A stretch of 53,747 nt of DNA from Halodesulfovibrio spirochaetisodalis (GCF_001672295.1 NZ_JXMS01000025.1:1-53747); one strand, 5' to 3'. Shown: positions 34,957-45,578, numbered from the stretch's first letter. Translations and numbers: made by a program. Notes: generated from the letters alone by a model not told the origin.

Positions 34957-36072
34957 CTATGCTGAGAGTGAAGACACTACCCGATCAACATCGGCTTCAT
35001 CCATACCTACCCACATTGGCAAGCTGATAATCTGCTCGTATGCCTTTTCTGCATTCGGGCACAGTCCTTTTTTATAGCCAAGCTTTTGGTAATAGGGATG
35101 CAGATACACCGGGATATAGTGGACATTAACCCCGATATTGTCAGCACGCATTTTTTGAAAGACAGCGTCCCTGTCGTCAACACGCACAACATAGAGATGG
35201 TAGGCGTGACGAACATTTTCAGCTTTATGAAGAGAAATCGCACAACTTGAATTCAATTTAGAATCATACCACGCGGCAACTTCACTACGTTTAGCAAGCC
35301 AGTCATCCAGTTTAGCAAGCTGAGAAACGCCCAACGCACATTGCACATCAGTAATCCGGTAATTGAAGCCAAGGTCTGTCATTTCATAAAACCATGCTCC
35401 CTCTTTTTCCCTTTGATGTGCATCGGTTGTTATACCATGACTACGAAATGCCCGCATTTTAGATGCTAACAACTCATCATCGGTAACAGCCATCCCGCCT
35501 TCACCGGTTGTGATGTGCTTAACTGGATGGAAGCTGAACACAGTAATATCGGCAAGCGTCCCAACGGAGGTATCGTTATAGGCTCCTCCAATAGCGTGGC
35601 ATGCATCTGCAACCAACGCGATGTTATGTCTATTTGCTAAAGATTGCAGGGCATCCCAGTCACACGGTTGCCCTGCATAATCAACAGCAATGATTGCTTT
35701 TGTTTTCGCAGTAATATTTGCTTCAACAGATTCAATATCAATAAGCAGTGTATCCAACGAAACATCTGCAAACACTGGAGTAGCACCACAGTAAAGGACA
35801 CTGTTTGCTGTTGCCGCAAACGTCATTGCCGGAACAATGACTTCATCTCCCTTCGAAACATTCAGGGCATACATTGCAGCATGTAACGCAGCAGTACCGC
35901 TGTTAACAGCGACACCATGCTTTGCACCTGTATAATCACAAACAGCTTTTTCAAAGAGCCCTACTCGAGGCCCGGTGGTAAGCCAGTCCGACTTTAACGC
36001 ATCCACAACGGCCTGAATATCATCATCACCAAGAATCTGCCGTCCGTAAGGTAAGAAAGGAGCATTACTCAT
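34957..36072 (-). CDS. pseC: UDP-4-amino-4,6-dideoxy-N-acetyl-beta-L-altrosamine transaminase
   Basis: 371 residues from ATG at 36072, four bases after the pseB stop, with GAAGAG as ribosome binding site; earlier in-frame starts lie within pseB. DegT/DnrJ/EryC1/StrS aminotransferase: PYGRQILGDDDIQAVVDALK, VNSGTAALHAAMYAL, VPAMTFAATANSVLYCGATP, and the PLP lysine 185 in SFHPVKHITTGEGG. It aminates position C4 of the keto sugar made by PseB, using glutamate. Start and order match the usual pseB-pseC pair. Confidence 0.93.
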   Translation of the reverse strand: MSNAPFLPYGRQILGDDDIQAVVDALKSDWLTTGPRVGLFEKAVCDYTGAKHGVAVNSGTAALHAAMYALNVSKGDEVIVPAMTFAATANSVLYCGATPVFADVSLDTLLIDIESVEANITAKTKAIIAVDYAGQPCDWDALQSLANRHNIALVADACHAIGGAYNDTSVGTLADITVFSFHPVKHITTGEGGMAVTDDELLASKMRAFRSHGITTDAHQREKEGAWFYEMTDLGFNYRITDVQCALGVSQLAKLDDWLAKRSEVAAWYDSKLNSSCAISLHKAENVRHAYHLYVVRVDDRDAVFQKMRADNIGVNVHYIPVYLHPYYQKLGYKKGLCPNAEKAYEQIISLPMWVGMDEADVDRVVSSLSA

Positions 36073-36076
36073 CAAA

Positions 36077-37081
<1,005 letters not shown>

Positions 37082-37120
37082 CTATCAATCCATTCGTTAA
37101 ATGCAGTTTATATCTTAAAA

Positions 37121-38947
37121 TTACATTACGCTACGCAGCGCATCGTCAGAAGCAAGCTCAGCAGACTTGTTTTTTAGACTTTTTTTATACTCAGACAGCA
37201 CTTCTTCTGCATTTCCATGCATAATCAACTGTCCCTTTTCCAACCAAATAATGCTGTCACATTTTTCAACAGTTGTAAGACGATGTGCAACAATTGCGAC
37301 TGTTATCCCTTCAGATAATTTTTCAACTGTCTCTTGAATATGCTGCTCTGCTGCACCATCAAGTGCGCTTGTAGCTTCATCAAAGAATAATATCTCTGGA
37401 CTGTTATACAAAGCTCTTGCAATAGCAACTCGCTGAATTTGTCCCCCGGACAATCGTACCCCTCTTTCACCCAGCACTGTATCCAAGCCATCTGAAAGCT
37501 GACTAATAAAGTCGATTGCAGCCATTTGACAGCACTTTAACACTTTTTCTCTATCTATTTCCTCACCCCATTTAGAAAAGGCAATATTTTCAGCAAAAGA
37601 GGCATTTAAGAGAAAAGGCTGTTGTGGAACGACACCTATCAAGTCACAATAGCCTTGCTGCTGATTGTCAACTAAGTCAATTCCATCAATCTTTACAAAA
37701 CCCTCAGTAGGAGCAATGACGCCGGTAAGCAATCTCATCATGGTAGTTTTACCTGCTCCGGAACTACCGATAATTCCGACAACCTCGCCTTTTTTGATAG
37801 AAAAACTCACATTATCCAACGCAAAGTTTTCTCCATATTTCACGGTTACACTCTGCAACGTAAGGCTGTTATCAAATGAAACCGATTCTGTATCGACTGC
37901 CTCAAGTGCGGTATCAAGTTCAAACAATTCAAAAAACTTTTCCATATACGGAGTGTGAAAGTACACTTGACCAACACTGTTAACCAATTTGCTGAACGTT
38001 GGAAGCAAGCGCCAAGCAAGCCCAGCTAATAAAGAAAGCGTTGCAATCAAATGAACCGCACTATATTCGAGCCAAATCATAGCAAGGACTGAAATAAACA
38101 GTGCCAACATCCCTGCGGCTTCAAGAGCAAACGCTGGGGCAGCTTGATACGTTGGAGGCAGCGGCACATGCTTGCGGTCAACATCAAGATATTGATCAAG
38201 ATGCTCTACAAATTTATCTTTTTTGCCGTATGTATATATCTCTTGAACTGCATTGAGTGCAGTAAGCAGTAACTGGTAAACATTTCTGTTATTTTCTTCG
38301 AGTACTTTCGTATGAATATATATCTTACGTTTGGACAAATTATAGAAGAAAGTAGCAAAAGCCCCCACTAACAGCACAACAATACACATAATTTCAAAAG
38401 AAATAAAAAGCCCGCATCCTACTAATGCTATTGCAACAATGATGTTTGCCAGCACAGCCAGTAACGCATTAATATAACGCGCAACCTGTACCCGGTACCC
38501 CATGATTGCCAAAAGATCTGCGCTATCCTGTTTCAGATGCCACTCAAAGTCTTTAGCAAATAACTTTGTCAGCAAACTTGTCCCAAAATCAGAAGCAATT
38601 GCAATAGAGACCTTACCCTGAATGTAAAGCAAAAAAGTTTGGCAAATATTCTTTATTATAGTGAGAAGACAGACAATAAACACTACAATTGCCAATATCG
38701 TCGGAAGGCCATCTTCAAACTTATCTGGAAGTGACACATAGCTAAACAAGGTCTTAACTATAGAAATCTCATATATTTTTTCAGGGGCACTCATTGCAAC
38801 CCCCAAAAAAGAGATCGAACCGGCAACGAGCATTTCTACAAGTGCCATGAATAAAGTAAACCCTACGATAAGAACTAAAGCCAGCTTTTGTCTCGAAGTT
38901 AAAAAGCGATTAATTCTAGATACATATTGAAGTGGAGTCAGAGTCAA
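37121..38947 (-). CDS. ABC transporter (fused membrane and ATP-binding domains), PglK/MsbA-like
   Basis: 608 residues; start at TTG 38947, weakly supported because no clear ribosome binding site is seen and the next methionine lies inside the first helix. Six membrane helices (about 20-330), then an ATPase domain with Walker A GSSGAGKTT, signature LSGGQIQR and Walker B ILFFDEATSALD. It resembles the lipid-linked oligosaccharide flippase PglK and MsbA. In this operon it would flip a lipid-linked glycan containing pseudaminic acid across the inner membrane (inference). 42 bases separate it from pseB. Confidence 0.88.
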   Translation of the reverse strand: MTLTPLQYVSRINRFLTSRQKLALVLIVGFTLFMALVEMLVAGSISFLGVAMSAPEKIYEISIVKTLFSYVSLPDKFEDGLPTILAIVVFIVCLLTIIKNICQTFLLYIQGKVSIAIASDFGTSLLTKLFAKDFEWHLKQDSADLLAIMGYRVQVARYINALLAVLANIIVAIALVGCGLFISFEIMCIVVLLVGAFATFFYNLSKRKIYIHTKVLEENNRNVYQLLLTALNAVQEIYTYGKKDKFVEHLDQYLDVDRKHVPLPPTYQAAPAFALEAAGMLALFISVLAMIWLEYSAVHLIATLSLLAGLAWRLLPTFSKLVNSVGQVYFHTPYMEKFFELFELDTALEAVDTESVSFDNSLTLQSVTVKYGENFALDNVSFSIKKGEVVGIIGSSGAGKTTMMRLLTGVIAPTEGFVKIDGIDLVDNQQQGYCDLIGVVPQQPFLLNASFAENIAFSKWGEEIDREKVLKCCQMAAIDFISQLSDGLDTVLGERGVRLSGGQIQRVAIARALYNSPEILFFDEATSALDGAAEQHIQETVEKLSEGITVAIVAHRLTTVEKCDSIIWLEKGQLIMHGNAEEVLSEYKKSLKNKSAELASDDALRSVM

Positions 38948-38990
38948 AGCGACACACCAGAACCTTTTATTCTTACAGTATTATAAGAGT

Positions 38991-40355
38991 TTAAAACCAA
39001 TTCAAACGACTATCTTTTTCAGAAAGCAGCTTCATTACGTCATCCATTGAATATGTTCGCGGCAAACAGAAAGAGACTGCAGAATCAATAGTTTTTTCAT
39101 AATCACTTTCAGAAAAGCTAGTACTCTCTAACTTAGCAAACGAAGTTTGAAGATCTCCAAATGACGTAATGGAGAAACAAGTCGGTCCGTCTTTGAACAA
39201 AGAGACTTCCTTTTCAAAAGCGAACACCGGCTTCTTCGCCATCGTAGTTTCAAGCAAAACTGTACCTGTGATGCTGGCAGTTGCTTGTGAATTTTCAATC
39301 AAATCTTTTGAATTGTAGCTCATGGAAACAAGCTCAACATTGGGGATGTCAGCCAGTTCTTTATAAAATCCAGTGCTCTTGAAATGTCTTGTAGAACATA
39401 GAAAATATGTAAAACCTTCACGATTCAACCTGAATTGGGTTGGATGCTCTTTAACGTAGAGCTTCCAACCTGTTGGCAAACTTTTGGCAAGCATTCGAAT
39501 ATGTACAAGCTGATTGTTTACTGCGACTCGTACACCTGTTGCAGCTTCAGGCTCCAAATGAAGCGCGTAAAAGACATATTTTTCTGAAAGGTCAGGTTCA
39601 GAAGCAATCCTGTTATAGGCTTTGGGTAAATAAAACGAGTACAGGTACCCAAGGTAGTATTTATACAAAGGAATACGAACACCAAACTGCGTACGATAAC
39701 TTATTCGGCGCACAAGCCCTACCAGCATCTCGTAATTGACCATGCCGATACAACGCTTGACTAATTTTTTGATCCAAGGAGAATCAGTGACACTACTACT
39801 CTGGAAAAAAGAGTTTTCAAGAAGAGTCTTCTTGGAACAAGCTACGTTCCCTAATGGGATTAATTCATTTTTTGCAACGTCCAATAAAGAGTAGACTGTG
39901 TAGCTGGACGTATAAATACTATATACAGGTATGTTGGCCCGTGCAGCAAATGCATACGGAATACTACAAATTGGTGACCCGAACTCAGGATGGCAATTTA
40001 GAACCAAATCTATTTTAGTTGTTGCAAAAAATTTATTCCAGAAAGCCAGTGCAGCGTAGTAAAGATCATCACTTTCCCAATTTCTTGCACTCAATCGTTC
40101 TAAAAAGTACGAAACCTTTCGCTGAGTTTCACGAAATTCTTTTACGAGCGTCTGAGAAAAAAATTCAAAATCCCTGTTATAAATAACATCCTCTACCCGA
40201 AACAAAGAAGCAGAAGCAGGTAAATGCTCTTTAAACTTATCATAGTTAAAATCACATGCTGCAACTGCAACGATTTTGTAACGACTTTCATCAGAAAAAA
40301 AACGCACTATTTCCTGATGATATGCTAAAATTAGAATTGTTTTTTTTTCACTCAC
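38991..40355 (-). CDS. Capsule-type polysaccharide biosynthesis protein 1 (KpsS-like)
   Basis: 454 residues from GTG at 40355, overlapping the upstream gene by eight bases. The C-terminal half has the block YVFYALHLEPEAATGVRV, then LYVKEHPTQF, ELVSMSYNSKDLIENSQATA and ITGTVLLETTMAKKPVFAF. This is the pattern of capsule polysaccharide synthesis/export proteins of the KpsS/KpsC group, which act as CMP-Kdo (or related nulosonic acid) transferases with a GT-B-like fold. A donor CMP-sugar made by this operon is CMP-pseudaminic acid, so transfer of pseudaminic acid is attractive but unproven. The N-terminal half is less conserved. Confidence 0.7.
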   Translation of the reverse strand: MSEKKTILILAYHQEIVRFFSDESRYKIVAVAACDFNYDKFKEHLPASASLFRVEDVIYNRDFEFFSQTLVKEFRETQRKVSYFLERLSARNWESDDLYYAALAFWNKFFATTKIDLVLNCHPEFGSPICSIPYAFAARANIPVYSIYTSSYTVYSLLDVAKNELIPLGNVACSKKTLLENSFFQSSSVTDSPWIKKLVKRCIGMVNYEMLVGLVRRISYRTQFGVRIPLYKYYLGYLYSFYLPKAYNRIASEPDLSEKYVFYALHLEPEAATGVRVAVNNQLVHIRMLAKSLPTGWKLYVKEHPTQFRLNREGFTYFLCSTRHFKSTGFYKELADIPNVELVSMSYNSKDLIENSQATASITGTVLLETTMAKKPVFAFEKEVSLFKDGPTCFSITSFGDLQTSFAKLESTSFSESDYEKTIDSAVSFCLPRTYSMDDVMKLLSEKDSRLNWF

Positions 40356-41637
40356 TACAGAACCTATTTTTTATATGCTTTCGTAAAGAATTTATGAGTA
40401 CTTCGATGTCATCTTCTGTGAGGGGCTTAGATCTTGTAAGATCACCACTGTAAGCTGAAGCGTACAGGCTATTTGCCTCTTCCTGCAAAACATCCTGATC
40501 AACAACATGAGAAGCAACATCCTGTAAATTAAGGGTATCAGTAAACCTAAATGCACCACTCAGATGCTGATACTGCGGGTTTCCAAAAAACACAACCGGC
40601 TTTCCTGCACGTAGTGCCTCCCAACCGACTGTACCTGTGATAGTTACTGCAAAATCACTCTTCTCCAGCAATTCATGCGAAGGAGTTTCGTTGCTTACGA
40701 TTCGGACATTTTTTAACTTATGAATCGCATCATAAAAATCATTTGTCCGATAATAAAACGTTTGAAGAGGGTTTTCTTTCAGTAGTAAAAGATAATTTGG
40801 GGGTAGCTTCTGTGAAACTTCTTGTATTGCAACAAGCTGTAGCTCGAACGCTGCATCTGCCATTCGACAGGTTGAAGCTTCTGGCTGATAATGCAGCGGG
40901 AAATATACGAATCGCTTATCTTTTGAAAGTGCACTAACATCAGTTACATTCTCTTTTGCCTTCCGAACCCAACTTAGATGTCGATAAACATTGTGAACTA
41001 TGTGCGGATTTTTTGCGTTCAGTATTCGCTTTACAATTTTTTTATTTAAAGTCGAAGCATGCCCCTTAAGAGCCTTAGGGGAAAAACCAAACTGACTAAG
41101 ATCCAAGTCTTTATTCTCACCAGGTACAGAAATCACATAATGAGACTGTCCATTCTCTGTAATAAAAAAGCAAGGCGGCGAAACATAAAAAAATGGAGTG
41201 CAGGACACTGTATGAATGTCCATTTCGTGCGCAAGAGCAAATAACAACGTATCAACACACTCATGAACGATCCCACTGGACACAACAAGTTCTGCCTTTG
41301 ATTTAACCAAAACATCGTAGCAAGCCCTTGCGACCCTTCGAAACATCAGCTGTATCTGGTCGTATCTCAGGTGCTGACCGGTATAAACGTTAAGACGCCC
41401 AGCATGAGCCGAAAATTCCCCAAAATGCTTATTAAAAATTTTTTCATACAGTGCCAGTGGGATGGGATACGTAATTGTATATTCCTCACTGAAAAGCAAA
41501 GCATTCACATCAACAGTAGCATTCTTCGATTCATGCTTTACCCACGCTCCTACAGAAAAACATCCAGCGCCTTGCAACGCAGAAATAACTGTTTCGATTC
41601 CATCAAAGCCATATAGCACTGCTTTTTTACAAGCCAT
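40348..41637 (-). CDS. Capsule-type polysaccharide biosynthesis protein 2 (KpsS-like paralogue)
   Basis: 429 residues; ATG at 41637, AAGG upstream; first gene of the operon. The C-terminal half repeats the pattern of its neighbour: FVYFPLHYQPEASTCRMA, then LLLLKENPLQTFYYR, VRIVSNETPSHELLEKSDFA and VTITGTVGWEALRAGKPVVF. The N-terminal halves differ, so the two may use the same donor but different acceptors. As in protein 1, the C-terminal half most likely binds the CMP-sugar. A role as glycosyltransferase of the surface glycan is inferred. A tract of eight cytosines lies about 60 bases upstream. Confidence 0.7.
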   Translation of the reverse strand: MACKKAVLYGFDGIETVISALQGAGCFSVGAWVKHESKNATVDVNALLFSEEYTITYPIPLALYEKIFNKHFGEFSAHAGRLNVYTGQHLRYDQIQLMFRRVARACYDVLVKSKAELVVSSGIVHECVDTLLFALAHEMDIHTVSCTPFFYVSPPCFFITENGQSHYVISVPGENKDLDLSQFGFSPKALKGHASTLNKKIVKRILNAKNPHIVHNVYRHLSWVRKAKENVTDVSALSKDKRFVYFPLHYQPEASTCRMADAAFELQLVAIQEVSQKLPPNYLLLLKENPLQTFYYRTNDFYDAIHKLKNVRIVSNETPSHELLEKSDFAVTITGTVGWEALRAGKPVVFFGNPQYQHLSGAFRFTDTLNLQDVASHVVDQDVLQEEANSLYASAYSGDLTRSKPLTEDDIEVLINSLRKHIKNRFCSE

Positions 41638-42407
41638 TTCTTTTCCTTAGATCAATATGGAAGTAATCTATTTTAACTACGAGGGTAAAAGGATGCCCCC
41701 CCCAGCACTTACCGAAGGGTAAGCTTGAGAGCGCTACAGGTTATGCAAGAAGAGCCAAACAAAGTTCCTTATGAACCATAAAAAGAGGGAGAGAAAGTAC
41801 ATCCTGCTGCTTACCACGACGGGGGATTCGGTACCACTTATTGTCTAAACCTACAACGAAAAAGTATTAAGGGCTTGTCACACAGCGTTTACAGCTAAAA
41901 ACTACCTACTCAGCAACAGACGTTATTTTACATGCTCAATAAGCAACTCAGAGAATAAATGCCTTTCTTGTCCTGATTTCTTAGAAAGCTGCATTTTTCG
42001 CCCACCCTATATGCCTCCTCAATTTAGAAAAGCACACCGACCACCATCAAAACATTCAGACGACCACATCTTCATAACATGCTGTTATCTTGTACTTAAA
42101 AACAAAAAAAGCACAGGTACCAATTAACTCATGATTAAGCTCCTGCTACTAGGGTTTGATGATAGTCAAACCAAACATGCGATCACACGCCTTCATACCT
42201 AAAACATCGCTGCTTTTCTCAATAACCATCACTATGTTTTTTGCATATCTGAACATTGCAAATCACATTCAAAAAGCGCAAAAATACCTGAAAAGCTGTT
42301 TTGACATTTTCGTCACAGCAATGTTGAAAACTGATTTTCGATATACACGATTCTCATCGCAGTTTTTATATCAATTGTCCCGAACTCAGCTACCCATGGA
42401 GAGATCA
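41638..42407. other. Divergent intergenic region between the glycan operon and dgcN
   Basis: About 770 bases, no gene supported. It should carry both operon promoters. On the minus strand TAAAAT at 41675-41670 could be a -10 box of the glycan operon, with GGGCAT 17 bases upstream. A short hairpin CTTACC-GAA-GGGTAAG lies near 41710. On the plus strand TTGACA at 42301-42306 is a -35 candidate without a good -10. Confidence 0.4.
41696..41703. repeat. C8/G8 homopolymer upstream of the glycan operon
   Basis: Eight cytosines on the plus strand (eight guanines in the direction of the glycan operon), about 60 bases before the first start codon and next to the putative -35 position. Such tracts can vary in length by slipped-strand replication. 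Confidence 0.6.
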
Positions 42408-43409
42408 ATGTTTAAAGCACCTTACTTATTGTTCCTTGGCGATGCACCTGACAGACTTGCTGCAAAGATGGCGCAGGGCATTTACGATTGGCGTCCAGAG
42501 TCCGCAGTTGGCCAGTTCCGTATGAAAGACTGTAATGTCGATCTCGGAATTACAGATTTGTCAATTCAAGATGCCGTAGCTGCCGGAGCAAAAACATTGG
42601 TTATCGGCATTGTTAACAGAGGCGGCGTTATTTCTGAAAGCTGGAAATCTGTTCTCATAGAAGCTCTTGAAGCAGGTATGGATATCGCTTCCGGACTGCA
42701 CAACCTGCTTCGTGATGAACCAGACCTTGTTGCAGCGGCAGAAAAAGCCGGACAAAAACTATATGACGTGCGTGTACCGTCTATACAATACCCCATTGCT
42801 AACGGAAAAAAACGTTCCGGCAAGCGATGTCTTGCTGTAGGAACCGACTGCTCCGTAGGAAAAATGTACACAACCCTGTCCATGCACCGTGAAATGAAAA
42901 AATGCGGTATGAACGCGACATTCAGAGCCACCGGACAAACTGGCATTCTCATCGAAGGTGATGGCGTACCGCTTGATGCTGTCATCGCCGACTTTATGGC
43001 TGGGTCTATTGAATGGCTCACTCCAGACAACGCTGAGGATCACTGGGATCTTATTGAAGGACAAGGAAGCCTATTCCATGCCTCTTACTCAGGAGTTACA
43101 ACCGCGCTTATCCATGGCGGACAACCTGATGCCCTAATCCTTTGCCATGAGCCTACACGCGAACACATGCGTGGCCTTCCAGAATATCAGTTACCGCCTC
43201 TTGAAGCGTTGCGAGACCTCTCTCTCCGCATGGCTACAATCGTTAATCCAGACTGCAAAGTCATCGGAATCTCGATCAATACACAACACATGGAAGAAGC
43301 TGAAGCCATGGCGTATCTTAACAAGGTTGAGAAAGAGATGGGGCTTCCAACTATTGATCCATTCAGGCAAGGTCCAAGCCGTCTCATTGAGGCTCTAACA
43401 TGCGTATAA
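42408..43409 (+). CDS. dgcN: D-glutamate N-acetyltransferase-like protein (DUF1611 family)
   Basis: 333 residues. ATG at 42408 is chosen for its GGAGAG five bases upstream and because the family begins near FKAPYLLFLGDAPD; the open frame reaches further upstream without similarity. Two parts: an N-terminal domain (about 1-130, with ITDLSIQDAVAAGAKTLVIG and GLHNLL) and a P-loop-like C-terminal domain, GTDCSVGKMYTTLSMHREM (about 145-165), FRATGQTGILIEGDGVPLDA and HPDALILCHEPTR-like block. In marine bacteria DgcN acetylates D-glutamate for DgcA (established for alphaproteobacteria). Overlaps dgcA by ten bases. Confidence 0.85.
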   Translation: MFKAPYLLFLGDAPDRLAAKMAQGIYDWRPESAVGQFRMKDCNVDLGITDLSIQDAVAAGAKTLVIGIVNRGGVISESWKSVLIEALEAGMDIASGLHNLLRDEPDLVAAAEKAGQKLYDVRVPSIQYPIANGKKRSGKRCLAVGTDCSVGKMYTTLSMHREMKKCGMNATFRATGQTGILIEGDGVPLDAVIADFMAGSIEWLTPDNAEDHWDLIEGQGSLFHASYSGVTTALIHGGQPDALILCHEPTREHMRGLPEYQLPPLEALRDLSLRMATIVNPDCKVIGISINTQHMEEAEAMAYLNKVEKEMGLPTIDPFRQGPSRLIEALTCV

Positions 43410-44386
43410 CCGTTACGAACGATGTATTTCCGCTTGCCAAGGTTTTTACCATTTCACGCGGCTCCAAAACAGAAGCCGTGGTAGTACGTGTTGAAATTGA
43501 AGAAGGCGGAGAAACAGGACGCGGAGAGTGTGTGCCGTATGCACGCTATAATGAAACTGTTGAGAGTGTCACAGCACAAATAAAATCTCTTTCTTTGCCG
43601 ATAACACGAGAGACCTTGCAGGCTCAGCTTCCTGCAGGTGCTGCACGCAATGCAGTAGATTGTGCCTTATGGGATCTGGAAGCAAAACGTGCAGGAAAAT
43701 CCGTATGGGAACTTGCAGGTATTGAAGCACCCAAGCCGGAAGTTACAGCATATACACTTTCTCTTGATACTCCGCAGAACATGCTTGAGGAAGCCCGAAA
43801 AAATTCCTCACGACCACTGTTAAAAATCAAACTTGGCGGCAAGGATGATATCAAGTGCATTGAGGCAGTTCGAAAAGGAGCGCCGAATGCACGCATCATT
43901 GTCGATGCTAACGAAGGCTGGACGCCCGAGTTATATCAAGAAATTGCTCCAGTTTTGCTCAATCTCGGTGTTGAGATGGTTGAACAGCCCTTCCCTGCCG
44001 GAGCTGATGACGCACTGAAAAATCTCAAACGCGTATTACCGGTTTGCGCAGATGAATCATGTCATGATCGTACCTCTCTTCCAGATCTGGAAGGCAAATA
44101 TGACATGATCAATATAAAACTTGATAAGACTGGTGGACTCACAGAGGCTCTGGCGTTAAGAGACCTTGCACGAAAACAAGGTTACCAGATTATGGTTGGA
44201 TGCATGGTCGGTTCCTCTCTTGCCATGGCCCCTGCGGTACTTGTTGCTCAAAACGCTGAAGTAACCGACCTCGACGGCCCTTTATTGTTGGCAAAAGATA
44301 GACCCAACGGGCTGCAATATGATGACGGTCGCGTTCGCCCACCACAAGCGGAGCTATGGGGAGCTCCTTCCAATCCCCTTGCTTAG
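43400..44386 (+). CDS. dgcA: N-acetyl-D-glutamate racemase-like enolase-superfamily enzyme (dipeptide-epimerase type)
   Basis: 328 residues; ATG at 43400, GAGG upstream, overlapping dgcN. Enolase superfamily: capping domain, then the barrel with the catalytic KIK pair (Lys142, Lys144 in LLKIKLGG), metal ligands Asp169 (VDANEGW), Glu195 (VEQPF) and Asp218 (ADES), and the second base Lys240 (INIKLDKTGG). This set fits dipeptide epimerases and the related DgcA. The overlap with dgcN favours DgcA: racemising N-acetyl-D-glutamate to the L form, which can enter ordinary glutamate metabolism. An L-Ala-D/L-Glu epimerase acting on cell-wall peptides is the other option. Confidence 0.85.
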   Translation: MRITVTNDVFPLAKVFTISRGSKTEAVVVRVEIEEGGETGRGECVPYARYNETVESVTAQIKSLSLPITRETLQAQLPAGAARNAVDCALWDLEAKRAGKSVWELAGIEAPKPEVTAYTLSLDTPQNMLEEARKNSSRPLLKIKLGGKDDIKCIEAVRKGAPNARIIVDANEGWTPELYQEIAPVLLNLGVEMVEQPFPAGADDALKNLKRVLPVCADESCHDRTSLPDLEGKYDMINIKLDKTGGLTEALALRDLARKQGYQIMVGCMVGSSLAMAPAVLVAQNAEVTDLDGPLLLAKDRPNGLQYDDGRVRPPQAELWGAPSNPLA

Positions 44387-44418
44387 AAAAGACTATCTCA
44401 GATAGATAAAGGATAATC

Positions 44419-45264
44419 ATGAGTCGCACAGTTTATGTAAACGGCAGCTACCTGCCTGAAGAAAAAGCAACTGTCTCCATTTTTGACCGTGGCTTCCTGT
44501 TTGCCGACGGTGTTTATGAAGTAACTGCCGTTTTAGATGGAAAACTGGTAGATTTTGCTGGTCATGTAACCCGTCTTGAGCGTTCCCTTAACGAACTCAA
44601 AATGGAACTTCCTGTCAGCAGTGATGAACTGCTCGAAATCCATCGAGAGCTTATTAAGCATAACAAGTTGGACGAAGGTGCTATTTATCTGCAAATTACG
44701 CGTGGTGCAGCAGACAGAGACTTTGTTTTTCCAAAGAATGCCAAACAGACCCTCATTCTCTTTACACAAGCCAAACCGATTTCAGCTCCAAAATCAGGAA
44801 TCCGTATAGTTTCTGCCCCAGACATACGCTGGGGACGCCGCGATATCAAAACGGTTCAGCTTCTTGCTCCTTCTTTGACCAAAATGCTGGCGAAAGAAGC
44901 AGGCAAAGATGACGCTTGGATGGTTGAAGACGGTTTTGTCACCGAAGGCACTTCTTGCAATGCATACATTGTAACTAAAGATAGCAAAATCATTACCCGT
45001 AATCTTTCCAACTCTATCCTGCACGGTATTACTCGAGCCGCTGTTTTAAAGCTTGCCTCTGAGTTGGATATGGAAATTGAAGAACGTCCATTTACCATCG
45101 ACGAAGCCCAGCAAGCTGCTGAAGCATTCGTTACCGCTGCCACGGCATTTGTGAACCCAGTTATTGAAATTGATCACGTAGAACTTTCCGGTGGCAAACC
45201 TGGCCCTGTAGTAACTCGACTCAGCCAGCTGTACATTGAAGAAAGTCGTAAAGCTGCGATTTAG
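44419..45264 (+). CDS. dat: D-amino acid aminotransferase (D-alanine transaminase)
   Basis: 281 residues, ATG at 44419 with AAGGA. Fold type IV PLP enzyme: YLPEEKATVSIFDRGFLFAD, the PLP lysine 144 in DIRWGRRDIKTVQLL, Glu176 in VTEGTSCNAYIV, and the D-specific RxH-like region around residue 100. Lys144 and Glu176 match Lys145 and Glu177 of the Bacillus enzyme. It moves amino groups between D-alanine and 2-oxoglutarate, giving D-glutamate and pyruvate. With dgcN and dgcA upstream, D-alanine nitrogen could run through D-glutamate into L-glutamate. It can also supply D-glutamate for peptidoglycan. Confidence 0.92.
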   Translation: MSRTVYVNGSYLPEEKATVSIFDRGFLFADGVYEVTAVLDGKLVDFAGHVTRLERSLNELKMELPVSSDELLEIHRELIKHNKLDEGAIYLQITRGAADRDFVFPKNAKQTLILFTQAKPISAPKSGIRIVSAPDIRWGRRDIKTVQLLAPSLTKMLAKEAGKDDAWMVEDGFVTEGTSCNAYIVTKDSKIITRNLSNSILHGITRAAVLKLASELDMEIEERPFTIDEAQQAAEAFVTAATAFVNPVIEIDHVELSGGKPGPVVTRLSQLYIEESRKAAI

Positions 45265-45288
45265 CTTTGCCACGAACGCTAGAGACAG

Positions 45289-45328
45289 AACCGCCCTCGT
45301 CTATATACAAGACGAGGGCGGTTTTTTA
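45289..45328 (+). terminator. Terminator of the D-amino-acid operon
   Basis: A 14-bp perfect stem (AACCGCCCTCGTCT at 45289-45302 with 45310-45323) followed by TTTTTTAA. Confidence 0.95.
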
Positions 45329-45578
45329 ATACATTTGGACTGCCCCCAAACCTTTTCTCTTTTTGTCTCCGACAGCCAAAGAAATGATCCCCCTCCCCCT
45401 GCCACCCAAAAGCATTTTTTAATCGTTAGCTTCGGCTTATCGAAAACTATTTAAAGCAAAACTGGCTGGCATACCTTAATTCGATGCAGTGCGATTGAGT
45501 ATCTAATAAAAATTCTAACGACATGCACTGTTGCTTAAGTTGATCAACTATGAAATCAAACATTACATACTGTTAAGA

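Noticed and set aside
42156-42407. N-terminal extension of DgcN from an upstream ATG
   Set aside because: The extension has no family similarity and a composition like intergenic DNA; GGAGAG lies just before 42408.
45336-45420. Pyrimidine-rich stretch after the D-amino-acid operon
   Set aside because: No stem, repeat or known motif could be made out, so nothing is claimed.
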